A DNA stretch of 6,045 nucleotides. Origin: CAYTEO01 sp964436825. GTDB taxonomy: Bacteria > Krumholzibacteriota > Krumholzibacteriia > LZORAL124-64-63. The stretch lies in NCBI GenBank assembly GCA_964436825.1, contig CAYTEO010000075.1, positions 1-6,045 on the forward strand, written 5' to 3'. The notes below the pieces were generated by a model. It was not told where the DNA came from and did not search any database. It saw only the letters and a list, made by a program, of their open reading frames with translations. A program made the translations under genes and the position numbers. Positions 1-5,389 of the stretch are shown here, piece after piece; the stretch's first letter is position 1, and every line of letters starts with the position of its first letter.

Positions 1-156
1 ATCCCCGAGTTTCCTGCCAAGCAGAGCACATCGAATCGCTCCGACAGGATCGATTACCTGGCCGTGGCAAGGGATGGATCCGGGACCGTCGATCAAGTCG
101 TTCTCGTGGAGTTGAAAACGGACACGAAGTCCCTCCGCACCGTACAGTTCGAGTAG
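1..156 (+). CDS. PD-(D/E)XK nuclease-like protein, 3' piece (partial)
   Basis: Frame 1 is open from the window edge to a TAG at 154-156, giving 51 residues. The piece contains RIDYLAV followed about 20 residues later by VVLVELKTD. This D ... (E)xK spacing on two beta strands is the core of the PD-(D/E)XK nuclease fold, where the acidic residues and the lysine bind the metal and catalyse phosphodiester cleavage. The protein starts outside the window. It ends only about 12 residues after the ELK motif, whereas family members normally carry a further helix and strand, so the C-terminus looks cut off and the TAG may be an accident of the join with the next piece. It is the only plus-strand coding piece, and its GC content (about 57%) is lower than the rest. 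The fold call is fair; substrate and role (restriction, repair or orphan) cannot be told. Confidence 0.5.
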   Translation: MPEFPAKQSTSNRSDRIDYLAVARDGSGTVDQVVLVELKTDTKSLRTVQFE

Positions 157-159
157 GGT

Positions 160-618
160 CGTAGCAGTTGACGATGTACTCCGGACCCCCGGTCCCGCTC
201 CCGCTGCAGTGGCGGAAGTTGCACACCCCGTTGGCCTCGGGCCCGCTGTCCGCCCGCATGACCCCGCCCACGCTGGTTCCCAGCGTCACGCCCGCCGAGG
301 TCATGACGATCGGCTCCTCGCAGCCGCCCATGGACGGATCGTGCCGGTGCCGTACGAGTCGACGGTCCCGTCGCCGTCCGAGTCGTAGAAGTGGGGCGGG
401 CCCGCAAGGTGCGTCACGTGGGAGTTGCGCGTCACGGCGCCGGGGATCGAGTAGGGGCCGATGTCCGTCCCCGGGCCGTCGTCGATGATCACGCTGGCGT
501 CGTTGCGGAAATTGGTGCGCAGCACGTCCGCGCGGTACGGCCCCTCCGGGGCGGCCACGCCCTCGACGACCGAGGTGCCCAGGTCGTGGCAGCCGGCGCA
601 CCAGCGCTCCCCCGGCGC
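160..618 (-). pseudogene. CXXCH cytochrome-like secreted protein piece with frameshift
   Basis: Reading leftward from 618, the frame gives APGERWCAGCHDLG, a CXXCH covalent heme-binding motif. It then runs through RNDASVIIDDGPGTDIGPYS and a calcium-loop-like DSDGDGTVDS before derailing. From about position 340 a different frame continues protein-like sequence, DPSMGGCEEPIVMTSAG and later NGVCNFRHCSG and PEYIVNCYDPT. One base missing (or two extra) between about 338 and 345 would join the two frames into roughly 150 residues. No start is visible: the frame is preceded directly by the stop of the neighbouring lipoprotein gene (TGA at 619-621), so the N-terminus is missing. Coherent protein-like sequence ends near 160, against the opposite-strand nuclease piece. 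The family is probably a c-type or multiheme periplasmic cytochrome, but only one CXXCH is present, so the exact function is open. The frameshift could be a sequencing error or real decay. Confidence 0.45.
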
Positions 619-2139
619 TCAGGGTGCGTTGACCAGGATGACCGCCTCTGCGTTGCGCACCAGCACCGAGGAGACCGGCTCCGACAGCGTCCCGTCGGCC
701 CGCAGCATCCGCAGCGGGTGATCGAGGACGACTTCCGCGGCCGAGGCGTCGCCCCACTCGTGGCAGTCCCAGTCGTCCTGGGGACGGACCAGCACCAGGG
801 CGAACGTGTAGTTCCGCGCGTAGATCCGGTAGGCGCCGCTGCAGGCCGCTTGACCCTCCTGCAGGACGTAACCGTCGTCCACCGGATCGCCGATGTCGTA
901 CTCGTAGGCCGGCAGCCACTCGGCGAGATAGTCCTCCAGGGAGCTGTTCTCGTTGCAGAACGACGGGTCGAAGTAGGCGATCCCCGGCGCGTAGGGGTCG
1001 CCGCGCACGTAGTAGTAGCTGGCCAGGCGCCACATGCGGTAGCGGTCGGCGCTGCTGGCGTAGTTGCCCGGGGTGTAGCTGGCGGGACCGGTCGTGCACC
1101 AGCGACCGAACAGGTCGACGCGGACGCCGTCCGCGACGGCGCGGCGGACCCGCTCGGCGAAGCGGCCGTAGGAGGCTGCCGACCAGTCGAACGGGACGTG
1201 GACGAATTCGAGCGTCACGCCGCCGGCGGCGGTGTACTCGTTCTCCGACAGGTCGATCCAGTAGTACTGCGCCGGGTTGATCAGGACGAACTTGCCGGCA
1301 CCCTGGAGTCGGTCCCGCAGGTAGGCGAGCCAGTCGGCCACCAGGGCGCTGTAATCGGCGTCCAGCTGGTTGTAGCTCTTGCCGGGGAGGTTCGGGTCGC
1401 CCGGGCGCAGGCCGCCCAGCTCGCGGACCGCGCCGCCCGACAGGATCCTGTTCTGCCTCAGGTAGAGGCCGTACTTGAAGCCGGGGCTGTGCTCGTCCAG
1501 GAAGACCCCGTCGTACTCGTTGCCCATCCTCGCCAGCAACCGGTCGCCCTGCCAGGTGCGGAACCCCGGGTCTGCGGGGTTGAAGACGTAGCGGTCGCTG
1601 TCCCACATGTGGACCCGGATCCGCGAGGCGGGGTCGAGGGGTTCGCCGGGCGGCGAGCCGGGGATGGTGATCGGCTCGCCCACCGGGTTCCCGGCCAGGT
1701 CCAGGCGCTGGATGATCGTCTCCTCGGCGAAGTGGAGGTACGCCTCCTCGTCGTCCGGCAGGGGCTCGCCAGCCGGCAGCATGGCGGTCAGGTCCAGGTC
1801 GTAGCGGAAGATCTCCACGTCCGGGTCGTAGGTCTTGATTCCCGGATCGCCCTCGTTGACGTCGACGTGGTCGGCGAGCCACTGCTCCACGAGCTGGCGT
1901 TCCCCCGGCGGGACGTTGTAGTTCAACCCGCGCGTGAACGACAGGATGTCGATGTGGCGGAACCGACCCCGGCCCGGTGAGAGGTCCGGCGGGGGAGTCT
2001 GCGTCGAGTCGGGAGGAGTGAGATTGGAATCAGGAGGCGTCGTGCCCGCGGGGACGACGGAAGATCCGTCGGTGCAGGCCGACATCGCCAGCGTCAGTGC
2101 GAGCAGGATCATGGGGATCTTGCTATGGCCGATCATCAT
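619..2139 (-). CDS. Lipoprotein, hypothetical glycoside hydrolase (GHL15-like)
   Basis: This is a 506-residue complete gene. The N-terminus is a lipoprotein signal: a lysine at 7, hydrophobic stretch 8-18 and a lipobox-like MSAC with Cys22. A Pro/Thr-rich linker follows (about 31-53, with TPPDS repeats). The remainder reads as a beta/alpha barrel with EYDGVFLDEHSPG (209-220) at a strand end, KFVLINPAQYYW (283-294) and VTLEFVHVP (308-316), then a beta-rich C-terminal region ending VRNAEAVILVNAP. This resembles the 'hypothetical glycosyl hydrolase' barrel families (GHL15, GH114-like). By analogy, Asp215 or Glu216 and Glu311 are candidate catalytic acids, which is inference. It would act at the outer membrane or cell surface on a polysaccharide of unknown type. 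The ATG at 2137-2139 has an AGGAGGT 11 nt upstream; a second ATG follows at once (2134-2136). It overlaps the preceding MCE reading frame by 17 nt. Gene reality is certain; the family assignment is from memory of motifs. Confidence 0.75.
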   Translation of the reverse strand: MMIGHSKIPMILLALTLAMSACTDGSSVVPAGTTPPDSNLTPPDSTQTPPPDLSPGRGRFRHIDILSFTRGLNYNVPPGERQLVEQWLADHVDVNEGDPGIKTYDPDVEIFRYDLDLTAMLPAGEPLPDDEEAYLHFAEETIIQRLDLAGNPVGEPITIPGSPPGEPLDPASRIRVHMWDSDRYVFNPADPGFRTWQGDRLLARMGNEYDGVFLDEHSPGFKYGLYLRQNRILSGGAVRELGGLRPGDPNLPGKSYNQLDADYSALVADWLAYLRDRLQGAGKFVLINPAQYYWIDLSENEYTAAGGVTLEFVHVPFDWSAASYGRFAERVRRAVADGVRVDLFGRWCTTGPASYTPGNYASSADRYRMWRLASYYYVRGDPYAPGIAYFDPSFCNENSSLEDYLAEWLPAYEYDIGDPVDDGYVLQEGQAACSGAYRIYARNYTFALVLVRPQDDWDCHEWGDASAAEVVLDHPLRMLRADGTLSEPVSSVLVRNAEAVILVNAP

Positions 2140-2530
2140 GAGCGGACTGTACCTCCTCGACCCGCTCCCGCCGGCCCAGCCGCCCGTCCAGGGCCGGAGC
2201 CTTCCTGAAGAAGCGCTCCGCCTGCGCGTAGCGACCGTCCCGGAAGCGCTCCCGGCCGGCGTATTCCCGGTAGACCGACAGGGTGACCTCGACGAGGTTC
2301 GACCCGGTCAGGGTGACGCGCTCGACCCGGCCGATGGCGAAACCGCGCAGCTCCAGCGGCAGGCCGGGACTCAGCCCCTCGGCCGACTCGAACAGGCTGC
2401 GGTACTCCAGGTCGTGCCGGAACCACCGCTTGTGGGCCCCGACGTAGAGGATCGCGCCCAGGAGCAGGACGATCCCCGTCAGCACGAACGCGCCCACGAA
2501 CTGGTCCCGGTAGCGTAGCGCGAACTTCAT
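2123..2530 (-). CDS. MlaD/MCE-family protein, truncated, with foreign TPR-like tail
   Basis: The 135-residue frame begins MKFALRYRDQ, has one membrane anchor (about 11-31) and then an MCE domain: YRSLFESAEGLSPGLPLELRG followed by FAIGRVERVTLTG (about 43-75) and EVTLSVYREYAG. MCE proteins such as MlaD are anchored in the inner membrane and form hexameric lipid-conducting rings in the periplasm, working with an ABC ATPase and permease. Typical members exceed 150 residues and often 300. Here the MCE fold stops before its last strands, and the sequence changes to RFRDGRYAQAERFFRKAPAL, which looks like a TPR helix pair. The frame ends at TAG 2123-2125, inside the next gene. The break is probably around 2235-2270. 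The start is well supported: ATG 13 nt after the ATPase stop with AGGAG 10 nt upstream. The N-terminal two thirds are genuine MCE; the product as written is probably not a natural protein. Confidence 0.7.
   Translation of the reverse strand: MKFALRYRDQFVGAFVLTGIVLLLGAILYVGAHKRWFRHDLEYRSLFESAEGLSPGLPLELRGFAIGRVERVTLTGSNLVEVTLSVYREYAGRERFRDGRYAQAERFFRKAPALDGRLGRRERVEEVQSAHDDRP
2151..2157 (-). promoter_or_regulatory. Ribosome binding site of the lipoprotein gene
   Basis: The minus strand reads AGGAGGT, a near-perfect anti-16S match, 11 nt before the ATG at 2139 (14 nt before the second ATG). It lies inside the tail of the MCE-derived reading frame. It decides the lipoprotein start. Confidence 0.75.
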
Positions 2531-2540
2531 CGTCGTTCCA

Positions 2541-2545
2541 CTCCT
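2541..2545 (-). promoter_or_regulatory. Ribosome binding site of the MCE gene
   Basis: AGGAG on the minus strand lies 10 nt before the ATG at 2530 and overlaps the TAG stop of the upstream ATPase gene (2544-2546). The arrangement suggests translational coupling of the two Mla-type genes. Confidence 0.65.
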
Positions 2546-3124
2546 ACTGCCTCTGGCGAGGTGCCGTGGCGTCGGTCCGCAGGCGGTCGCTCAGGACGTC
2601 GCGGATCTCCGGCCGCGTCTCCGCCAGGATCTCCTCGCGGGGCCCCGCGGCGAGGATCCGCCCCTCCCCCAGGACGACGAGCCGGTCGGGCAGGCGGGTG
2701 ATCGACGCCTCGTCGCGGGCGACGACGGCCAGGGCGGCCCCCTCGCGGCCCAGGGCGGCGACGGCGTCCAGCAGCACGTCCCGCCACCGGCGGTCCAGTC
2801 CGGAGGTCGGCTCGTCGAGGAAGAGGGCCTCGGGCCCGGGGATGACGGCCCACAGGAACGAGACGATCTTCCGCTGGCCCAGCGAGAGCAGGGCCGGTCT
2901 CTGGGAGAGATCGGCCGTGAAGCCGTAGCGGTTGAGGGCCGAGTCGATCCGTTGCCGCCGCTCCGTCGCGTCCAGGTCGGGCTCCTTGGCCTGCAGCGGC
3001 AGTTCCAGGTTGCCCAGCAGGGAGGTGTTGGCCCACAGGGCGGCGTCCTGGAACATGAACCCGGTGCGGATCTGCAGGCGCAGGAACTCGTCCTCGGGCA
3101 GCGCGGCGATGTCGACACCGTCCC
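2544..3124 (-). CDS. MlaF-like ABC transporter ATPase, 5' truncated
   Basis: The frame reads DGVDIAALPEDEFLRLQIR from 3122, then the Q-loop region TGFMFQDAALWANT. It continues to an ABC signature-position motif LSLGQRKIV, a Walker B LFLDEPTSGLD and a C-terminal VVLGEGRILAAGPREEIL. This is the nucleotide-binding subunit of an ABC system, cytoplasmic and membrane-associated, powering lipid transport. The MCE gene immediately downstream identifies it as the MlaF type (phospholipid or other lipid trafficking at the cell envelope). The first 50-60 residues, including Walker A, are missing. The frame runs upstream into the FmdE-like gene without homology, so the cut lies at about 3122-3127. An ATG at 3056 exists but is internal (MFQD) and not a plausible start. 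Oddities: the signature is LSLGQ, not LSGGQ, and the H-loop histidine position appears to be arginine (VVARDEA), so catalytic competence is uncertain. The gene ends in TAG, 13 nt before the MCE start. Confidence 0.8.
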
Positions 3125-3126
3125 GT

Positions 3127-3720
3127 TCAGCCGATCTCCGTCACCGTGACGATCTCGTCGGCGCGCTCGACGAGCGTGCGGACCATCTCCTGCCAGTGCC
3201 GCGGGAAGGTCCGGCGCTGCTCGTCGGTGGCGTCGGGGGAGAGGGCGGACATCAGGATCTTCCCCGGATCGACCACCCGCCCGGGGCGGCAGGTCGTCTC
3301 GACGGCGCGGCCGGTGTCGCGGCGGGAGAACCGGACGTCACCGTCGATGTCGGCGCCGAAGGACATCAGTCCCCGCCGGCTGAAGCGTCCCTGCAGACCG
3401 GTGAAGCCGGTGTCGTCGGTCGCCCCGGTGATGTTCGACAGGACGGCGGCGACGACTCCCGTGTTGCCCTCGTGCAACGGCGCTCGCAACGCCACCTCGA
3501 TCTCTCCCCGCACCGGCGGCCGGTCTGGGTAGAGGGCCCGCAGGCCGCGCTGGGCCATGAGGTAGGCCCCGCAGACGGTGGCGCAGCTGTGGCCGGCCAT
3601 CTTGACGACGTCCAGGTAGCCGATCTCGATGAGTCCGCCCTCGCAGGTGCCGAGGAACTCGGCCAGCGGGTCGTACAGGGTGATGGTGGGGACGGTGTCG
3701 AAGAAGTCGGGATAACGCAC
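3127..3720 (-). CDS. FmdE-like family protein
   Basis: This is a complete 197-residue protein starting MRYPDFFDTVPTITLYDPL. I chose the GTG at 3718-3720 because AAGGAGGA sits 7 nt upstream; longer in-frame starts reach into Arg-rich, non-protein-like sequence. There is no signal peptide or membrane segment, so it is probably cytoplasmic. Visible landmarks are YLDVVKMAGHSCATVCGAYL (35-54, with the conserved-looking GHSC and Cys50), RGEIEVALRAPLHEG (71-85) and RFSRRGLMSFGADIDGD (112-128). The overall pattern resembles FmdE-domain proteins (named for the formylmethanofuran dehydrogenase operon), where the His/Cys motif is a putative metal site. Most bacterial members have no known role, and nothing nearby suggests a C1 pathway. 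It ends VTVTEIG with TGA at 3127-3129, directly abutting the truncated ATPase. The gene is secure; the family call is moderate and the function unknown. Confidence 0.7.
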   Translation of the reverse strand: MRYPDFFDTVPTITLYDPLAEFLGTCEGGLIEIGYLDVVKMAGHSCATVCGAYLMAQRGLRALYPDRPPVRGEIEVALRAPLHEGNTGVVAAVLSNITGATDDTGFTGLQGRFSRRGLMSFGADIDGDVRFSRRDTGRAVETTCRPGRVVDPGKILMSALSPDATDEQRRTFPRHWQEMVRTLVERADEIVTVTEIG

Positions 3721-3727
3721 GGTCGGT

Positions 3728-3735
3728 TCCTCCTT
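3728..3735 (-). promoter_or_regulatory. Ribosome binding site of the FmdE-like gene
   Basis: The minus strand reads AAGGAGGA, 7 nt before the GTG at 3720. It fixes the start and makes the upstream in-frame extension unlikely. Confidence 0.8.
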
Positions 3736-3965
3736 GCTGGTCGGCAGAAGATAGACGCATCGCCGGCGATCCGCCGCGCCTTTCCGGGTCGGCACGTGCA
3801 GGCCGCGACGGTCGGCGCCGGTCGCCAGGTGGTGCCTCCCCCCGGCGCTCGTCACCAGGCGCTCAAGGCCGCCACGCCGCTGCCGAACATTGCCCTGTCA
3901 CGACGCAGACGCCGGCGGCCGGCACAGCGGCGATGGTCGCGTCCGGGCACATCCGCCGGCGAGCA
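3736..3965. other. Intergenic stretch with no recognised gene
   Basis: Between the FmdE-like ribosome binding site and the stem-loop behind the secreted-protein gene I see no convincing coding sequence. Long open frames here are Arg/Pro/Ala-rich, as expected from GC-rich non-coding DNA. A promoter for the FmdE-like gene should lie here. TATCTT on the minus strand (3748-3753) could be a -10 element, but no matching -35 is visible. A break between assembled pieces within this stretch cannot be excluded. Confidence 0.5.
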
Positions 3966-3995
3966 GAGGGGCCGCCCCCCAGGGGGCGGCCCCTC
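3966..3995 (-). terminator. Perfect GC stem-loop behind the secreted-protein gene
   Basis: Positions 3966-3979 and 3982-3995 form a perfect 14-bp inverted repeat around a 2-nt centre; the innermost pair would open to give a 4-nt loop. It lies 24 nt past the stop of the secreted-protein gene. There is no clear T-run on either side, so it is terminator-like rather than a textbook intrinsic terminator. It could also stabilise the mRNA 3' end or act with Rho. Confidence 0.65.
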
Positions 3996-4019
3996 GTCCT
4001 GCGTTCCCGTCCGGGCTTC

Positions 4020-4724
4020 CTACCTGTAGAGCGCCTTGATCGTGCCCCAGTTCTCCTGGTCGCTGGACACGGTGTCCTGGATCATCATCGTGATGGAGAT
4101 GACCGTACCCCAGGTGCCGAACTGCTGATCGGCGGGCGCCGGGCCGCAGGTGTCGTCCAGGAACTCGGGATAATCGGACGGCTTGGTGATGGTCGGATCG
4201 AGGTCCGTCGTCTCTCCGACGCCGATGCCGTTGGCGATGGCGAAGGTCAGCGTCTCGCCGGTGTCGAACGTCCCGGTCAGGTTGCCGTTGGCCACCGAGG
4301 AGACCGGGACCCAGTTCACGAACTGGACCGTCGCGGTGATCGTGGTGGTCCCGAGGGTGCCGGTGCCGTCGCCCCACGGCCAGCCGCCGGGATGGAGGAC
4401 GAAACCGCCGCCCTGGAACGTCGAGGTGTAGACGATCGTGCCGGTGCCGCTGGCGTCGAGGTTGTCCTGGACGTCGAAGGGATCGGTCTCGATGGCGCAG
4501 GCGACTTCCCACTGCGTCCCCAGCGTGGCGCCGTCCCAGGACTGCAAGTGCAGGACATGGGGCAGGCCCGAGTTGATACCGGTCCGCCAGGCGGAGGCGC
4601 GACCGGTCAGCAGCTGGCCTCCCAGGTCCGTGGAATGATATGTGCCCGGCACCGGCGCGCCGTCCACCAGCGCCGGCAACAGGACGGCGGCGGACAGCAT
4701 GACGAACATGAGCAAACGCTTCAT
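4020..4724 (-). CDS. Secreted beta-rich protein of unknown function
   Basis: A complete 234-residue protein starts MKRLLMFVMLSAAVLLPALV. I chose the ATG at 4722-4724 because AGGAG sits 7 nt upstream and the N-terminus is then a clean Sec signal (two basic residues, about 15 hydrophobic residues, likely cleavage after VDGA near residue 23). The mature part is rich in Gly, Thr, Val and aromatic residues in alternating patterns: TGTIVYTSTFQGGGFVLHPG, TTITATVQFVNWVPVSS and GTFDTGETLTFAIANGIG. This suggests an all-beta fold. Only two cysteines are seen in the mature protein (VACAIE and DDTCGP), which could form a disulfide. I do not recognise a family. It is the only gene in a unit with its own promoter (4815-4843) and a downstream stem-loop (3966-3995), so it appears to be expressed alone and exported to the periplasm or beyond. 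Existence is well supported; function is unknown. Confidence 0.8.
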   Translation of the reverse strand: MKRLLMFVMLSAAVLLPALVDGAPVPGTYHSTDLGGQLLTGRASAWRTGINSGLPHVLHLQSWDGATLGTQWEVACAIETDPFDVQDNLDASGTGTIVYTSTFQGGGFVLHPGGWPWGDGTGTLGTTTITATVQFVNWVPVSSVANGNLTGTFDTGETLTFAIANGIGVGETTDLDPTITKPSDYPEFLDDTCGPAPADQQFGTWGTVISITMMIQDTVSSDQENWGTIKALYR

Positions 4725-4731
4725 TGGATCA

Positions 4732-4736
4732 CTCCT
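4732..4736 (-). promoter_or_regulatory. Ribosome binding site of the secreted-protein gene
   Basis: AGGAG on the minus strand (within AGAGGAGT) lies 7 nt before the ATG at 4724. It selects MKRLL as the start over an upstream in-frame GTG at 4805 that would hide the signal peptide. Confidence 0.8.
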
Positions 4737-4814
4737 CTGTGATCGTGGGGCCGATGGTGGGCGAGAGAGCGGAGATCCCCCGAATCCCCGCACCGTGGTC
4801 ACCATAGCACAGCG

Positions 4815-4843
4815 ATCCTACCACCATTGCATCTTGATGTAAA
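4815..4843 (-). promoter_or_regulatory. Sigma70-like promoter of the secreted-protein gene
   Basis: The minus strand reads TTTACA (4838-4843, 5 of 6 to TTGACA), a 17-nt spacer and TAGGAT (4815-4820, 4 of 6 to TATAAT). This lies in a small AT-richer island that stands out from the GC-rich surroundings. Initiation would be near 4808, giving an untranslated leader of about 84 nt before the ATG at 4724. The spacing is ideal and the placement fits, but there is no experimental support. Confidence 0.6.
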
Positions 4844-4895
4844 GTACCATGGCCATATCCTGCCCCGTCGGGCGACGGTTGCTCTCCTTGGCGGA

Positions 4896-5321
4896 TCATC
4901 GCCTTGATGGTGGCCGGGCCCGCCGGCCGCCCTCGGCCTCGACGGCGGCGCGCACGGCGGCGGCCACGCCCAGGAAGACGGCCGGGTAGCCGAGCCGGGC
5001 CAGCAGGAGACAGAGCGGGGGGATAGCGGCGCCCATCACGACGCAGGCGCGCAGGATGTCCCGGTAGAGGACCCGACGGGCCAGGCGGTACAGGACCAGC
5101 CCGGCCGCCAGCATCCCCACCGCCCGCAGCAGCTGCAGGTTCCCGATCAGGCTCGAGGCCAGCCCGAACCGCAGCTTGGCGTACATGATCGTGAACGGCA
5201 GCAGGCTGACTCCCAGACCCAGGCTGTTGGCGATCAGCAGCCAGCGGACCACCAGGGCCGACGCCAGCACGCCCACGCTGTTGACCACCTGCTTGAGGGA
5301 GAAGAACTGCTTGCGCCGCCG
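4896..5321 (-). pseudogene. Membrane transporter piece, probably MFS
   Basis: Reading leftward from 5321, the frame gives RRRKQFFSLKQVVNSVGVLA, then several hydrophobic spans: about VGVLASALVVRWLLIANSLG, SLIGNLQLLRAVGMLAAGLV and ACVVMGAAIPPLCLLLARLG. Short basic loops (LYRLARRVLYRD) separate them. This is typical of an inner-membrane multi-pass transporter, most like the major facilitator superfamily, but substrate motifs are absent. There is no valid start: an in-frame TGA (5325-5327) sits just upstream of the first transporter-like residue. Protein-like sequence ends near FLGVAAAV (about 4955). The last ~20 codons to the TGA at 4896-4898 are Arg/Pro-rich and belong to the neighbouring piece. 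About 120 residues of an expected 400 or so are present, so this is an internal fragment. Other multi-pass families are possible. Confidence 0.5.
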
Positions 5322-5344
5322 GATTCAAGTACCGCCGAGACGGA

Positions 5345-5374
5345 GGCCCGGCCGGACCGAAGTCCGACCGGGCC
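5345..5374 (-). terminator. Terminator-like hairpin with UUCG loop
   Basis: Arms 5345-5357 and 5362-5374 (13 bp) enclose a 4-nt loop. On the minus-strand transcript the loop is UUCG closed by C-G, the extra-stable tetraloop, and the one imperfect pair is a U-G wobble; on the plus strand the same position is a C-A mismatch. The hairpin therefore fits minus-strand RNA. No U-run follows. It probably marks the 3' end of a minus-strand gene that is not itself present, lying between the jelly-roll piece and the transporter piece. Confidence 0.6.
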
Positions 5375-5389
5375 GGTGGGGTGAAGGGC

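Noticed and set aside
391..1980. A 529-codon plus-strand open frame opposite the lipoprotein gene
   Set aside because: Its product is a Val/Arg/Asp/Gly-rich string without domains, as expected from the antisense of a GC-rich gene. The minus-strand frame has a signal peptide, ribosome binding site and coherent folds.
1983..2045. Short repeats of a TPPDS-type unit as a possible CRISPR or satellite array
   Set aside because: They are imperfect codon-level repeats encoding the Pro/Thr linker of the lipoprotein, too few and too short for an array.
609..3850. A 12-base direct repeat (609-620 and 3839-3850) as an attachment-site pair
   Set aside because: The match is short, made of a C-run plus a common GC-rich word, and no integrase or tRNA is nearby. 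Chance is sufficient.
3721..3855. N-terminal extension of the FmdE-like protein to a start at 3855
   Set aside because: The extra 45 residues are Arg-rich and unlike the rest. AAGGAGGA positioned 7 nt before the GTG at 3720 marks the real start.
2932..4029. A 365-codon plus-strand open frame across the ATPase, FmdE-like gene and intergenic DNA
   Set aside because: It crosses two unrelated minus-strand genes and a non-coding stretch, and its translation is low-complexity. It is open by GC bias only.
4725..4805. N-terminal extension of the secreted protein to a GTG at 4805
   Set aside because: It would bury the signal peptide behind 27 Arg/Pro/Ser-rich residues and lies in the promoter leader. 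ATG 4724 has its own AGGAG.
4865..4878. Six-base inverted repeat around two G bases upstream of the promoter, as an operator
   Set aside because: Short GC palindromes are common at this composition, and its position upstream of -35 is not decisive.
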